Shown: positions 10,283 through 18,683, numbered from the stretch's first letter. The stretch: 64,000 bases of DNA from Haloplanus rubicundus (GCF_003342675.1 NZ_CP031148.1:3337388-3401387); one strand, 5' to 3'. The notes: generated by a model not told the origin, from the letters alone. Program-made: numbers and translations.

Positions 10283-11842
10283 TTAATCCGCCATCGAGTC
10301 GACGCCTTCGATTCCGGGGATTCCCTCGACCCCCATCGACGCCAGTTCGCGTTTGAGTTCCTGTTCGTCCTCCACGTTCTGGGAGAGCTCCATCGCCTGC
10401 GCGAAGTTCTTCACCAGCCCACAGTTCGGCCCCTCCGGCGTCTCGGAGGGACAGATGCGACCCCACTGGGTCGCGTGCAGGTCACGTGCCTCGAAGTGCG
10501 GCTGGGACCGCGAGAGCGGCGAGCGCAGCCGACGGAGGTGCGAGAGCACGCCCATGTAGTCCGTGCGGTCGACCAGCTGGGAGACGCCCGAGCGACCGCC
10601 CACCCAGTTGCCCGTCGCGATCGGGTGTTCCAGCCGCTCGGTCAGCACGTCCGAGCGGACGACGGTGTTGACCGTCAGCTGCCGGTTGCGCATGTTCGCG
10701 CGTTCGAGCTGGTACTTCACGTCGCGGGCCAGCTTGTTCAGCGCCGTCCGGAACAGGTCACGCATCAGGTCGCCGCTGACCTTCAGGCGCTTGTTCGCGT
10801 AGTGGTCCTTGTCGTCGGCCTCGCGCCGTTCCAGGGCGAGTTCGAAACACGCCTCCGCCATTCGGCAGAGGTAGTACGCCTTGTTGATGCGGACCTCCTC
10901 CTCGTCGACGCCCTCCTCGTGGAGGTGCGGCAGGAGGTAGCGGTCGATGACGTAGTTGGCGCGTTTCAGCTGGTAGTTCTTCCCCTGCCCGCCGGCGACC
11001 CGCTTGCCGAGCGTCTCGATGGCCTCTTCCTCGCTTTGAACCTCGGCCATCTCCAGGTTCTCCAGCATGAACTTCACGATCTCGGGGTCGTCGCTGACGC
11101 GGTGGACGATCTCCTCGTCCGACTCCAGCCCGAGCGCGCGCACCAGCGTGACGAAGTTGACGCTCCCCGAGACGGAGGGGAAGGAGACTTCGAGAATCCC
11201 CTCGCGGTTGCGCTCACAGAGCACCAGCGCGCGGTAGCCACGGCGCTGGGAGAAGGTCTTGGCGACCTGAATCTCGTCGCCGTACTTCGTGTCGTACTCC
11301 GCGAGGATCTTGTTGGGCGCGAGGTCCTCGCTCGTCATCAGCACCCGCTCGGAGCCGTTGACGATGAAATATCCTCCGGGGTCGACCGGGTCCTCGCCGA
11401 TGTCGATCAGTTCCTCGCGCGTGAGTTCGGCGATGTTGCAGCGGCGGGAGCCGACCATGATCGGCATGCGTCCCACCTTCGTCTCGGTGGAGTCGACGAC
11501 GACTTCCTCCTCTTCCTCGCCGCCGCGGACGATGGCCATCTCCATGAACACCGGCGCGGCGTAGGTGATGTTGCGCAGGCGGGCCTCCTGCGGGTAGAGG
11601 AGTTCCTCGCTCCCGTCGGCCTCACGGACCCGCGGCGTCTCGACGCGCACGTCGCCGAGTTCGACGAAGACCGGCTCCTGTCCCTCCTTGTCGCCGATGT
11701 CCGTCTCGATCCGCTCTTTCTCGTCGACGACTTCCTGCATCCCCCGGTCGAGGAAGGCGTTGAAGGAGCGGAAGTGGTGTTCGGCGAGCCGTTCCTGTGA
11801 GAAATACTCTCGTGAAATCGTGCGTCGGCTCTGTCGATTCAT
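10283..11842 (-). CDS. rpoB2: DNA-directed RNA polymerase subunit B''
   Basis: The 519-residue protein is the N-terminal half of the second-largest subunit (protrusion, lobe, fork). Recognisable segments include [22 protein letters not shown] and, near the C-terminus, [14 protein letters not shown], which forms the fork region. The first four bases overlap the end of rpoH. Confidence 0.98.
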   Translation of the reverse strand: MNRQSRRTISREYFSQERLAEHHFRSFNAFLDRGMQEVVDEKERIETDIGDKEGQEPVFVELGDVRVETPRVREADGSEELLYPQEARLRNITYAAPVFMEMAIVRGGEEEEEVVVDSTETKVGRMPIMVGSRRCNIAELTREELIDIGEDPVDPGGYFIVNGSERVLMTSEDLAPNKILAEYDTKYGDEIQVAKTFSQRRGYRALVLCERNREGILEVSFPSVSGSVNFVTLVRALGLESDEEIVHRVSDDPEIVKFMLENLEMAEVQSEEEAIETLGKRVAGGQGKNYQLKRANYVIDRYLLPHLHEEGVDEEEVRINKAYYLCRMAEACFELALERREADDKDHYANKRLKVSGDLMRDLFRTALNKLARDVKYQLERANMRNRQLTVNTVVRSDVLTERLEHPIATGNWVGGRSGVSQLVDRTDYMGVLSHLRRLRSPLSRSQPHFEARDLHATQWGRICPSETPEGPNCGLVKNFAQAMELSQNVEDEQELKRELASMGVEGIPGIEGVDSMAD

Positions 11843-12069
11843 TCGACCACCAGTCGGTATACGGTCGCTTGATCAGTGGTTCGAGAGTCGCGAACGATTT
11901 CGACCACGTCGCCCACCTCGGCCTCGTCGGGCAACGCGGGATCACTCGTCTTTATCTTCGGCAGGTTGGTCTTGCTCACGTTGTACTCCGCGAGTACCTC
12001 GTCGACGCGGTCGGGGTCGTCGAGGACTGTATGCTCCGGGACCAGCTTGTGTTGGCTTACGTCTACCAT
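11839..12069 (-). CDS. rpoH: DNA-directed RNA polymerase subunit H
   Basis: The 76-residue archaeal subunit H corresponds to the C-terminal domain of eukaryotic Rpb5, which contacts downstream DNA. It has the typical start ([13 protein letters not shown]) and the [14 protein letters not shown] core, and is the first gene of the operon. Its length is normal for the family. Confidence 0.97.
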   Translation of the reverse strand: MVDVSQHKLVPEHTVLDDPDRVDEVLAEYNVSKTNLPKIKTSDPALPDEAEVGDVVEIVRDSRTTDQATVYRLVVE

Positions 12070-12322
12070 GGGTGAGTGGGTGGAGAAGTTGTCACGAGAT
12101 ACTACGGCGCCTTTGTCGATCCACCCATTTAACGCTTGTCAAAGAACCGCGAAGCGGGGCTAATCGGCCCACCGGCGGGCGCCGGCGAGCGAGGCTCGGT
12201 ACGCGTTGCCATGCGCTCTGCCGGTACAAAGCCGTTTCGGCGACGTGCCGCGATACCGCGACCCACGGCGACTCCAGATGGCAAGTCTTATTTCCCAGTC
12301 GCCGCTCGGATTAAATGCGAAA
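12070..12322. promoter_or_regulatory. Divergent promoter region between rpoH and tRNA-Asp
   Basis: This 253-base gap has no gene. On the minus strand CGTTAAAT (about 12127-12134) is a TATA candidate roughly 60 bases before rpoH, implying a leader for the polymerase operon. On the plus strand CTTATTT (about 12288-12294) lies about 30 bases before the tRNA. TTAAAT also occurs just before the tRNA. Confidence 0.45.
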
Positions 12323-12395
12323 GCCCGGATGGTGTAGTGGCCCATCATACGACCCTGTCACGGTCGTGACGCGGGTTCAAATCCCGCTCCGGGCG
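12323..12395 (+). tRNA. tRNA-Asp (GTC)
   Basis: A 73-base cloverleaf: acceptor GCCCGGA (12323-12329) pairs with TCCGGGC (12388-12394). The anticodon stem CGACC/GGTCG closes the loop CTGTCAC with anticodon GTC at 12357-12359, the T arm is GCGGGTTCAAATCCCGC, and the discriminator base is G. CCA is not encoded. Its 3' end is the left attachment site of the integrated element; integration leaves the gene intact. Confidence 0.97.
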
Positions 12396-12396
12396 T
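12382..12396 (+). repeat. attL: left attachment core
   Basis: TCCCGCTCCGGGCGT at the 3' end of tRNA-Asp is repeated exactly at 25706-25720 in the same orientation. A tRNA 3' end duplicated next to an integrase gene is the classic footprint of tyrosine-recombinase integration. Confidence 0.9.
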
Positions 12397-12451
12397 CCAA
12401 TTTTAGGTTTAGTTCCCGATCATAAAGCCGGATTTGTCCAATTCCAGGCTT
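12395..12451 (+). repeat. Imperfect direct repeat next to attL
   Basis: GTCCAATTTTAGGTTT (12395-12410) recurs as GTCCAATTCCAGGCTT (12436-12451), 13 of 16 matching, spaced 41 bases. Its position beside the attachment core suggests integrase arm-type sites, but this is inference. Confidence 0.35.
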
Positions 12452-12479
12452 TTGATTCGGGTAATGGAGGGGTGGTATT

Positions 12480-12824
12480 GTGCCGGTCGTAGAAGCGCTC
12501 CCCGACCGGCCGCTCACCGACGCCGAGATCAACGCGCTTCGGCACTCCGACGCGACCGCTGCTGTGACGCCAGTCCGCGCGTTCGGCCACCTTGATATTG
12601 GGAACGCCGTCGTCGCGCTGGCATTGAGTACGGCTGCGGGCAATCATCACGCGCTGCTGTACGTCCCTGAAGAGTACGACCATCCAGACACTGGCTGGAT
12701 CCGGATTAGAGAATCCGAGTCTCACGCCGCAGCGATCCGAGTGCTTGACGAAGTTGAAGTCCCGGACGGCGACCTGGAGCGTGCCGTTCGAGAAACGCTT
12801 TACTCTGACGAGGGGCCGCAATGA
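12480..12824 (+). CDS. Hypothetical protein, first gene of the element
   Basis: This 114-residue acidic protein starts at GTG, with a good Shine-Dalgarno GGAGG at 12466-12470 nine bases upstream. No family was recognised. It is soluble, with no signal or membrane segment; the central part (DIGNAVVALALSTAAGNHHALLYV) looks like alternating strands and helix. It overlaps the next gene by ATGA, so the two are probably co-translated and may act together. Confidence 0.7.
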   Translation: MPVVEALPDRPLTDAEINALRHSDATAAVTPVRAFGHLDIGNAVVALALSTAAGNHHALLYVPEEYDHPDTGWIRIRESESHAAAIRVLDEVEVPDGDLERAVRETLYSDEGPQ

Positions 12825-14485
12825 GCCAGATCGAGCCGCAGACCCACGAAGCCGACATACAGTTCAACTTCGTGGAGTATGGGCGGAAGCCCTACTGGAT
12901 CCTCACGAAGCTCCTGATCCAGTGGTTCGACGGCTACGCCGAGCAGATTCCGTTCTCCGTCGACGGCGAGGCGTGGGAGATCGAGAAACTTCGGTACGAC
13001 AAGGGCGGTATCGCGCCGGCGCCGAGTGACACCGTCGGTGGGGACGCGCTGTACGAACTCCGCCTGACCATCAGTGGCCCCGGGCGCAGGTCGATCAACT
13101 TCCACATACGACCACGCTACGAGGGCATGGTCTCGACGAGTGGCGAGGAGATCAGCACGCCGTTCGACCACATCGACGCTTCGGAGGGCGTGAACATCCA
13201 CGCCCAGGGGAGCAACGTCGAGGTCGATCGTTATCTCGACCTGCTGCGTCGAGCGGTGCAGGCGCTCGCCAAAGAGACTGGCGAGACGGTCAATCCGCGG
13301 TACTTCCGAACGCCGCACCGGATGAGTACGATACAGGAACTCGAACTGTACGTCCGCATCCGTCGCGAGATCGCGATGCAGCTGATCGAGGCCGACGGCC
13401 CGTTCCTCCGGGCGGCAAACCTGCTGTCCGATAAGCTCGGCGCCGAGGGCGCGTACTTCTTCTCGAACTCGGGACCGAACAAGGACGTGGAGGGCTACCG
13501 ACACCGGTTCATGCTCCATCGCGAGCAGGCCTCGGAGTTCGTCACCGGGCATCGCCTGGGGAAGCAATTGAAGCTGTATCACCCGGAGAAGGTTCGCGAC
13601 GATCCCGAGGAGACCCTGTACAATCCGAAGTTCGGCGTCCTGTACTCCAGTCACAAGGAGAAGCTGGCGACGGCGTCGGTCCCGTGGCACGACCGCGACC
13701 GAGCGTATCGCGAGGTCCACGAGACGCTCCTGAACCTCCTGTCGTGGAGCGGTATCGAGACACGCCCCGATCCGACCACCTACGTCGACGACGACGCCTT
13801 CAGCGTCGAGGAAGCCGAGGAGCCCGCACGACTCGTCGACGATCCGCTGCCGCAGGTCGAGGCCGAGCAGGAGAGTTTGCTGATGAAGACGCTCGGCGAG
13901 TTGACTGAGTCCGACGAGGAAATCCTCCAGGTCGTCGCCGACGGTGGCGAGGTTGACGTCCACGAGGCCGCCGCCGAAACCGACCGCTCGCTGTCGACGA
14001 TCTACCGGGCGCAGGATCGGCTCGGTGATCTACTCCGCAACGAGAACGGGACGCTGTCCTTCATCTCCGAGAAGATACGCCAAGACCTGCAGCGCGTCCT
14101 CGACGAGACAGAGAGCGCCCTGGAGTCGGGGGTTCGTCGACTCTGTCGGTTGCTCGATGTCGACCCGCGACAGCTCGAACAGGACGGCAGCGCGTGGCAG
14201 CGCTGGGCCGCGAAGTGGGGTGCGGAGATCCTCGAACACGGCGCCGAAGAGGACCGGATGCTCATCAAGATCCAGACGATGATGGACCGGATTCGCGCAA
14301 CGGACCGGCCCCTGGTCGACGAGATAGTCGCGAAGGCGCTGGAGGCGTGGTCGGATTCCGGCGGCCCGCGCGGCGATTTCTGGAACGCGCAGGTTCGCTG
14401 GACCAACGGGCGCCAGGAGCACACCGTTTCCGTGTCGTCACTGCTCCAGCCGGACGGCTCGCCGAGGCGATCGACCGCCGACTGA
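12821..14485 (+). CDS. Large hypothetical protein with C-terminal winged-helix-like region
   Basis: The 554-residue soluble protein resembles, from memory, uncharacterised proteins found on haloarchaeal plasmids and proviruses; no function can be assigned. Residues 1-120 are beta-rich. Residues about 365-415 contain a likely helix-turn-helix (VDVHEAAAETDRSLSTIYRAQDRL), so DNA binding is plausible. The remainder is charged helix with a conserved-looking Trp-rich stretch (WQRWAAKWGAEIL). As the largest protein of the left arm, coupled by ATGA to the gene before it, it is the best candidate for a replication or control protein of the element, but no Rep motif is visible. Confidence 0.75.
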   Translation: MSQIEPQTHEADIQFNFVEYGRKPYWILTKLLIQWFDGYAEQIPFSVDGEAWEIEKLRYDKGGIAPAPSDTVGGDALYELRLTISGPGRRSINFHIRPRYEGMVSTSGEEISTPFDHIDASEGVNIHAQGSNVEVDRYLDLLRRAVQALAKETGETVNPRYFRTPHRMSTIQELELYVRIRREIAMQLIEADGPFLRAANLLSDKLGAEGAYFFSNSGPNKDVEGYRHRFMLHREQASEFVTGHRLGKQLKLYHPEKVRDDPEETLYNPKFGVLYSSHKEKLATASVPWHDRDRAYREVHETLLNLLSWSGIETRPDPTTYVDDDAFSVEEAEEPARLVDDPLPQVEAEQESLLMKTLGELTESDEEILQVVADGGEVDVHEAAAETDRSLSTIYRAQDRLGDLLRNENGTLSFISEKIRQDLQRVLDETESALESGVRRLCRLLDVDPRQLEQDGSAWQRWAAKWGAEILEHGAEEDRMLIKIQTMMDRIRATDRPLVDEIVAKALEAWSDSGGPRGDFWNAQVRWTNGRQEHTVSVSSLLQPDGSPRRSTAD

Positions 14486-14861
14486 GTCGCCGACTGGTGA
14501 GTGGCAACACCGTCGTTCGACTCCTTATTTTATAAGTAGCATCCGAAAACCCTTGTTTCGGCTGGAGTGTCGCAACCACCGAGAGCGGTCCGTTTTGGCC
14601 TCGAACAGCGTCGACCGGGTGTGATAGTTCCCGGTGGGTGGGAGGATCCCCTTAGGAAGTGCGCCTAAGGGCGCAGATAGAGAAAATACACCGCACAGCA
14701 TCGGCTGTTCCACCTGATGCACGAGAAAGGGAGGTTAGGCTATTCGGTATCGGACGCCTCAACGTCGATGTTTCGCAGCGGCGTCGAGGGCGCCAGCCTT
14801 CGTTGAGGTGACTGTTCGAGCTGTCCCTGGGAACTAAGCCCCGAGTGGCCGAAAGAGGGGT
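14486..14861. other. Intergenic region with AT-rich segment and perfect hairpin
   Basis: This 376-base gap has no convincing gene. It holds an AT-rich TATTTTATAAGTAG stretch (14526-14539) and, at 14649-14671, a perfect 8-bp inverted repeat CCCTTAGG/CCTAAGGG with a 7-base loop. Its lower GC suggests control sequences. A 65-codon minus-strand frame inside it looks non-coding. Confidence 0.5.
14649..14671. promoter_or_regulatory. 8-bp inverted repeat CCCTTAGG-N7-CCTAAGGG
   Basis: A perfect dyad, 190 bases before the small membrane protein gene and 165 after the large hypothetical gene. It could be an operator or an RNA hairpin; no T-tract follows. Confidence 0.45.
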
Positions 14862-15065
14862 ATGGACGTTAGAGGCCTGTTCACCCGGCGATTGTTGAAG
14901 TGGGCGGTGATTATCACGCTCGCTATGTCGCTGCTCTCCGGCGCGTGGACCGAACCATACCACTTCGCCGGCTACGTTGTGGGTGGTGTCATCCTGTGGA
15001 CCGTTCTCCTCGCTGCGGGGAAGGCCGTTCGAGCGGTGCTTGATCGCCGCCTTGGGTACGCGTAA
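14862..15065 (+). CDS. Small two-helix membrane protein
   Basis: The 67-residue protein has a basic N-terminus (residues 1-14), a hydrophobic helix (about 14-32) and a second one (about 35-58), then a basic tail. Small membrane proteins of this layout are common in haloarchaeal viruses and elements, including possible lysis, spike-anchoring or holin-like proteins, but nothing here fixes a role. It converges with the ribbon-helix-helix gene; the two stops are back to back. Confidence 0.65.
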   Translation: MDVRGLFTRRLLKWAVIITLAMSLLSGAWTEPYHFAGYVVGGVILWTVLLAAGKAVRAVLDRRLGYA

Positions 15066-15326
15066 TCACCGCCAGCGGCTATCCACGCTCGTCCGGTAGT
15101 GCAACGCCAGCACGTCGGTGTTCGCGATCTTCTGAATCGTCACTGGATCTACTTCCCCGCGGGCGTCGTCGATGTTTTGCTTGGACTGAATTAGGTGGGT
15201 GAGCGCGGCGTCGATCACGTCGGAACGCGGCGGGTCATCGTGTTCGCCGCTCCCGATGATCGCCGCCGCTTCGTCGAGAAGCCGCTTCCGCTCGTCGGAG
15301 AGTCGCAAGGTCGTTCGGTCGGTCAT
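15066..15326 (-). CDS. Ribbon-helix-helix regulator
   Basis: The 86-residue protein begins TDRTTLRLSDERKRLLDEAA, the pattern of a ribbon-helix-helix DNA-binding domain: a beta strand with TLRLS, then two helices. It is likely a dimeric repressor or antitoxin-like regulator for the element. A TATA-like GTTTAAGT on the minus strand (about 15391-15400) lies about 65 bases upstream, between the arms of an inverted repeat ACGGGAGG (15344-15351) and CCTCCCGT (15417-15424), which could be its own operator. No toxin partner is obvious next to it. Confidence 0.75.
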   Translation of the reverse strand: MTDRTTLRLSDERKRLLDEAAAIIGSGEHDDPPRSDVIDAALTHLIQSKQNIDDARGEVDPVTIQKIANTDVLALHYRTSVDSRWR

Positions 15327-15563
15327 TAAGTAGTGGTGTGCATACGGGAGGTCAGTTCGCGTCGCTGGCGAGTGAACGACGGGGTGATTGACTTAAACGC
15401 CTGTTCGCGATGACGGCCTCCCGTGTGTGGGCGGCCGCGCCGAGCGGCCGAATCTATACACGCGACCATCGGCGTCGACGGCGCCAGGTGCATACATTGC
15501 GTCGGGCCGTGACATTCGTCTCGAACCCCACGGGGTCGCGCCGAGATCGCCCTTCCAAGCGAT

Positions 15564-15767
15564 TCAATCATCTTCGCAGACCACCTCGCGGAGATCGTCG
15601 AGGAGCTCCGGGTGGTTCTCCTTAAGAAGTTCCACGTCGGTCGTGAGTTCATCACGTATTCGCGCTCGAACGCGTGAGACCGCTTCGTATCGGCGCTGAG
15701 GATCGTCGCCTTCACCGGCTATCTGTTCTCGCTCGTGTTCTGTCATCATTGCACGGCCACGGGCCAT
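15564..15767 (-). CDS. Small helical protein of a family common in haloarchaeal elements
   Basis: The 67-residue form begins MARGRAMMTEHEREQIAG and continues as charged helix (RRYEAVSRVRARIRDEL) to an acidic end. I recall similar small proteins in many haloarchaeal genomes and elements, without a known role; DNA or RNA binding is plausible. A longer start at 15791 exists, but the strong TATA (15794-15800) lies only a few bases before it and about 26-30 bases before 15767, so leaderless initiation at 15767 is favoured. It reads away from the 16018 operon, across a block of repeated sites. Confidence 0.65.
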   Translation of the reverse strand: MARGRAMMTEHEREQIAGEGDDPQRRYEAVSRVRARIRDELTTDVELLKENHPELLDDLREVVCEDD

Positions 15768-15793
15768 GCTATACTCGCCTTCCGCCGACATTG

Positions 15794-15890
15794 TATATAT
15801 TGACCAACCGGAGGCACAAATAGGTTGGTGCATTTGTCCAAGGTTGGATAGATAGGCCAATCATTAAGACGTTGGCGAATAGACCAACCT
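15794..15890. promoter_or_regulatory. TATA box and cluster of GACCAACC/GGTTGG operator-like sites
   Basis: Within 97 bases there is a TATATA box and repeats of one motif in both orientations: GACCAACC at 15802-15809, AGGTTGGT at 15822-15829, AAGGTTGGA at 15840-15848 and AGACCAACCT at 15881-15890, with weaker GGCCAATC and GTTGGC between. It lies between the divergent 15767 gene and 16018 operon, the usual place for a lysogeny-type switch. The binding protein is unknown; the RHH or XRE proteins of the element are candidates. Confidence 0.6.
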
Positions 15891-15932
15891 TTACGCACCG
15901 GAAACGGTCGGACGGCGTCCACTCTGATTTCA

Positions 15933-15948
15933 CCACCATGTTTGGTGG
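15933..15948. promoter_or_regulatory. Inverted repeat CCACCA-TGTT-TGGTGG
   Basis: A perfect 6-bp dyad with a 4-base spacer, 70 bases before the ATG at 16018. It may be an operator or an RNA hairpin for the operon that follows. Confidence 0.4.
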
Positions 15949-16017
15949 AATAAGATACGACGGCGTCATCAAAGGCCGGCGGCGCGGACACGCCGCTCGA
16001 CCGGTGCCACCCTAACG

Positions 16018-16338
16018 ATGGCAGAAAAGGATACGCCGCCGGACACCAAAGAGCCGGCGACTGAGACGGACGCACAACCCGCTGCGAACACCGGCGCCGC
16101 GCTGACGACCGTCGGCACGGCGCCGGCCTGGAAGTATCTCGACCTACAAGGGATCGACGGCCGCGGTCCCGTGAAGGTGCGCGGTCAGTGGCTCGACGAC
16201 GAACCGGGAACCGTCGAAATCGAGGCGAAGCTCGACGGCGCCCACCTCACGCTGGCGTTCGAGCCCGACCGCGCGCGAGCGTTCGCCGAGCAAATCGTCG
16301 AGGCCGCCCGCTTCGCTGAGGAGGGCGGCGGCCGATGA
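16018..16338 (+). CDS. Hypothetical protein, first gene of recombinase operon
   Basis: This 106-residue acidic protein has a disordered N-terminus rich in Thr, Pro, Ala and Glu (residues 1-40) and a compact C-terminal part (about 45-105) of predicted strands and a final helix. No family was recognised. It overlaps the next gene by ATGA, the first of four such overlaps running to the recombinase and its small zinc protein, so the five genes are likely made together. Confidence 0.7.
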   Translation: MAEKDTPPDTKEPATETDAQPAANTGAALTTVGTAPAWKYLDLQGIDGRGPVKVRGQWLDDEPGTVEIEAKLDGAHLTLAFEPDRARAFAEQIVEAARFAEEGGGR

Positions 16339-16565
16339 CCGACGACTGTGGGACGCCGGCTACGCACGTTGAGCTGCAGGCACCGGTTCACGAGGCGACC
16401 GTCGCGGCTGAGGCAGCTGAGGACTTGGTGGTTGTCTCGATCCGGTCGGACGCTCTCAGTCAGTGCGTGGTCCTCGATAGAGACGACGCGCGGCGCGTCG
16501 TCAACGAGATCGAGGCGGCCGTCGACGAACTGGATCGACAACAACGGGCAGGAGCGGAGCCATGA
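16335..16565 (+). CDS. Hypothetical small protein
   Basis: The 76-residue acidic protein has a beta-rich N-terminal half (THVELQAPVHEATV, EDLVVVSIRSD) and a C-terminal helix (RRVVNEIEAAVDELDRQQ). Its layout resembles the C-terminal half of the preceding protein, so the two may be distant relatives or partners. It overlaps both neighbours by ATGA. Confidence 0.7.
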   Translation: MTDDCGTPATHVELQAPVHEATVAAEAAEDLVVVSIRSDALSQCVVLDRDDARRVVNEIEAAVDELDRQQRAGAEP

Positions 16566-16762
16566 GCGCGTCGATCACGCCGGCGTACGCCGCCCGTCGC
16601 GACCCGTCCAATCCGTGGCGGTGGCGGTGCCCGGACTGTTCGGGACCGCAGATGAACCGGCGATCGACACAGACAGACACCGACCGCTACGAGTGCGACG
16701 ACTGTGGCTGGTACGGTCGCGTCGACGAGCTCAAGGACGCTCGGGAGGCCGCCGACCGATGA
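16562..16762 (+). CDS. Small zinc-ribbon protein
   Basis: The 66-residue protein contains two CxxC knuckles 21 residues apart (CPDC near residue 22 and CDDC near 43, followed by GWYGR), a classic zinc ribbon. It is likely a nucleic-acid or protein-binding accessory factor. The ATGA overlap with the recombinase gene suggests the two products function together. Confidence 0.75.
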   Translation: MSASITPAYAARRDPSNPWRWRCPDCSGPQMNRRSTQTDTDRYECDDCGWYGRVDELKDAREAADR

Positions 16763-17841
16763 AGGCCACTGGCTCAGATATAGACCAACGTCGTATGTCG
16801 CTCGAAAACCCACAGAAGCAGGATCGTAACGACTTGGAACCGATGATTCCACAGAGGGCTCTCGATGAATGGCTCGACGTGGTCGCTGACTCGACGAAAG
16901 GCAGCACAGCCGACAGCTACCGGCGCCGAGTCAGCCGGTTCATCGCGTGGTGTGAGGACGAGGGCATCCTCAACCTCAACGACGTGACCGGCCGGCACAT
17001 CAAAGCGTATCGGGATCACCGACACCCGAAGTGTGAGACTTCGACGCTGCAGAACGAACTCCGCACGGTTCGACAATTCCTTCAGTTCGGCGTCGCGGTG
17101 GAGGCCGTCGAGCCGGCGCTCCCGGAGTCGATGGGCCAAATCATCCCGTCGCTTTCCAAAGGAGACGATTCAAGCGACGTGATGCTCGGCCGTGAGCGCG
17201 CTCACGCGATCATCGACTATCTCGACGAGTACCACAAGGCGAGCCGCGAGCACGCCCTGTTCCTCCTACTGTGGGACACGGGCTGTCGGATCAGCGGCCT
17301 GCGGGCGCTCGACTTGGAAGACTTCGACGTTGGTCAGGGGACCGTGACGTTCCGAAGCCGCCCGGAATCGGACACACGCCTGAAGAACGGGCAGTCGAGC
17401 GAGCGGATAAACGTCCTCGACGAGTCAACCGTCGACGTCGTCGCGTCGTACATTCGACTCCACCGCAACGACCGGACCGACGACTACGGCCGCGAGCCGT
17501 TACTGACGACGAAGTTCGGCCGGCACGCGACGACGACGGTGCGGCGACTCGTCTACGAGCTGACCCAGCCCTGCCTTCGGGGCGGTTGCCCGCACGACGA
17601 GGACCCTCAATCCTGCGAGTATCGAGGCCACGGCCACGAGAGTAAATGCCCGTCGAGTGTGAGCCCGCACGCGATCCGGACCGGGCGCATCACTGACATG
17701 CGGAATCGAGGGTGCGATATCAAGGTCGTCTCGGGACGTGTCGACGCGATCCCCGAGACGATTCGGCGGTACTACGACAAACCGGATCTCGAACAGGATC
17801 TTTCGCGAAGAAGAGGCGCGATCTCGGATATCGGATTATGA
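16759..17841 (+). CDS. Tyrosine recombinase (XerC/D-type, haloarchaeal, with Cys/His insert)
   Basis: The 360-residue protein has an N-terminal SAM-like core-binding domain (about 30-135) and a catalytic domain with the first Arg in DTGCRISGLR, the HxxR box in SPHAIRTGRIT, and the nucleophile region RRYYDKPD. A Cys-rich insert before the HxxR box (CLRGGCPHDEDPQSCEY, KCPSS) probably binds zinc and is common in haloarchaeal recombinases. It is not next to an attachment site, unlike the second recombinase at 24374, so it may serve dimer resolution, inversion or another reaction. ATGA overlaps join it to genes on both sides. Confidence 0.88.
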   Translation: MKATGSDIDQRRMSLENPQKQDRNDLEPMIPQRALDEWLDVVADSTKGSTADSYRRRVSRFIAWCEDEGILNLNDVTGRHIKAYRDHRHPKCETSTLQNELRTVRQFLQFGVAVEAVEPALPESMGQIIPSLSKGDDSSDVMLGRERAHAIIDYLDEYHKASREHALFLLLWDTGCRISGLRALDLEDFDVGQGTVTFRSRPESDTRLKNGQSSERINVLDESTVDVVASYIRLHRNDRTDDYGREPLLTTKFGRHATTTVRRLVYELTQPCLRGGCPHDEDPQSCEYRGHGHESKCPSSVSPHAIRTGRITDMRNRGCDIKVVSGRVDAIPETIRRYYDKPDLEQDLSRRRGAISDIGL

Positions 17842-17984
17842 CTGCCGTGTGTCGACAGACCTGCACCGGCGACCGCTTCGAGCACGCCGAGACGGTCATG
17901 TCTATCGCGAAGGCGAACGAACTCCTCCGATGCCCGATTTGCCGGCGAGAGGTGCGTCTATCCGGCAGCGCCGGCGGCAACTGA
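17838..17984 (+). CDS. Tiny cysteine-containing (zinc-finger-like) protein
   Basis: The 48-residue protein follows the recombinase with an ATGA overlap. It has Cys pairs CRQTC near residue 5 and CPIC near 32, with a His between, consistent with a single zinc site. It is probably an accessory DNA-binding peptide. It ends 78 bases before the next gene; a T6 run (18035-18040) may terminate the operon. Confidence 0.6.
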   Translation: MTAVCRQTCTGDRFEHAETVMSIAKANELLRCPICRREVRLSGSAGGN

Positions 17985-18062
17985 TTCGGCCTCGCCTGCT
18001 GGTTTCCCCGCTCTCGAAATTTACGCGACACCCCTTTTTTACAGTTCATAGTATTTGGATAC

Positions 18063-18683
18063 ATGGCAAGGCAAGATTCGAGAGACGACCGCGGAAGCCG
18101 TCTCGCGCGGGTGAAACAACGCACCGTCGGAGCGCTGAGGGAACGGGCGGGATCGGCGTCACGGAGCGCACAAGATCGCGCCGAGGCCGAGATTCAGGAG
18201 CGCGCGGATGCGGACGCGGTGAAAGCAGCAGCTCGAGAAACCCTCCGCGCACTCGAGGCCGACGAAGGCGCACCGGACGGCGACTACGGGACGACCGGGA
18301 CGGAAACGGACTCGATCGCGAAGCGCGCGACCGACGCGGCCAAAGTCCGGTCGCCGATGGGTGGCTCGCTGCGCACCATCGGTGATGAACGGGTCGTCAC
18401 GGACATGGCTCGCGCCGCGGCTGCTGAGGGCGACGGGTTGGCCACGGGTGCCGGGCTGACGTTCGAGGGCGAGGCATCCGACCGACCGGAGCGAGCAGCC
18501 AGCGACCCAGCCTTCGTCGGCGTGAGTGCCGGATTCGGGATGGAAGGCGGGGACGATCCGGTTGCTGGCGAGGGGTTGAGCGTCGCCGATCCGTTCGGCC
18601 TTACTGGCACCGCGGACAACCGCGACGACGGGGGCGACGACGATCCGTTCCCCGGAGTTCGCCTGTTCGGAGGTGAGGAGTAG
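18063..18683 (+). CDS. Hypothetical protein paired with the 1095-residue protein
   Basis: This 206-residue protein has no signal or membrane segment. Residues 1-75 are Ala/Arg/Glu-rich and should be helical; the rest is Gly/Asp-rich with little predicted structure (MGGSLRTIGDE, GMEGGDDPVAGEGLSV). It is followed directly (no gap) by the large low-complexity gene, and the two share acidic Gly/Asp composition. A joint role, such as structural or chaperone-and-client, is possible but unproven. Confidence 0.7.
   Translation: MARQDSRDDRGSRLARVKQRTVGALRERAGSASRSAQDRAEAEIQERADADAVKAAARETLRALEADEGAPDGDYGTTGTETDSIAKRATDAAKVRSPMGGSLRTIGDERVVTDMARAAAAEGDGLATGAGLTFEGEASDRPERAASDPAFVGVSAGFGMEGGDDPVAGEGLSVADPFGLTGTADNRDDGGDDDPFPGVRLFGGEE

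Noticed and set aside
4309..11842. Apparent gene splitting of RNA polymerase A and B
   Set aside because: A'/A'' and B'/B'' are separate genes in most euryarchaea, so this is not a frameshift.
14525..14722. 65-codon minus-strand ORF after the large hypothetical gene
   Set aside because: No ribosome site or protein-like composition; it covers the CCCTTAGG hairpin and AT-rich control-like sequence.
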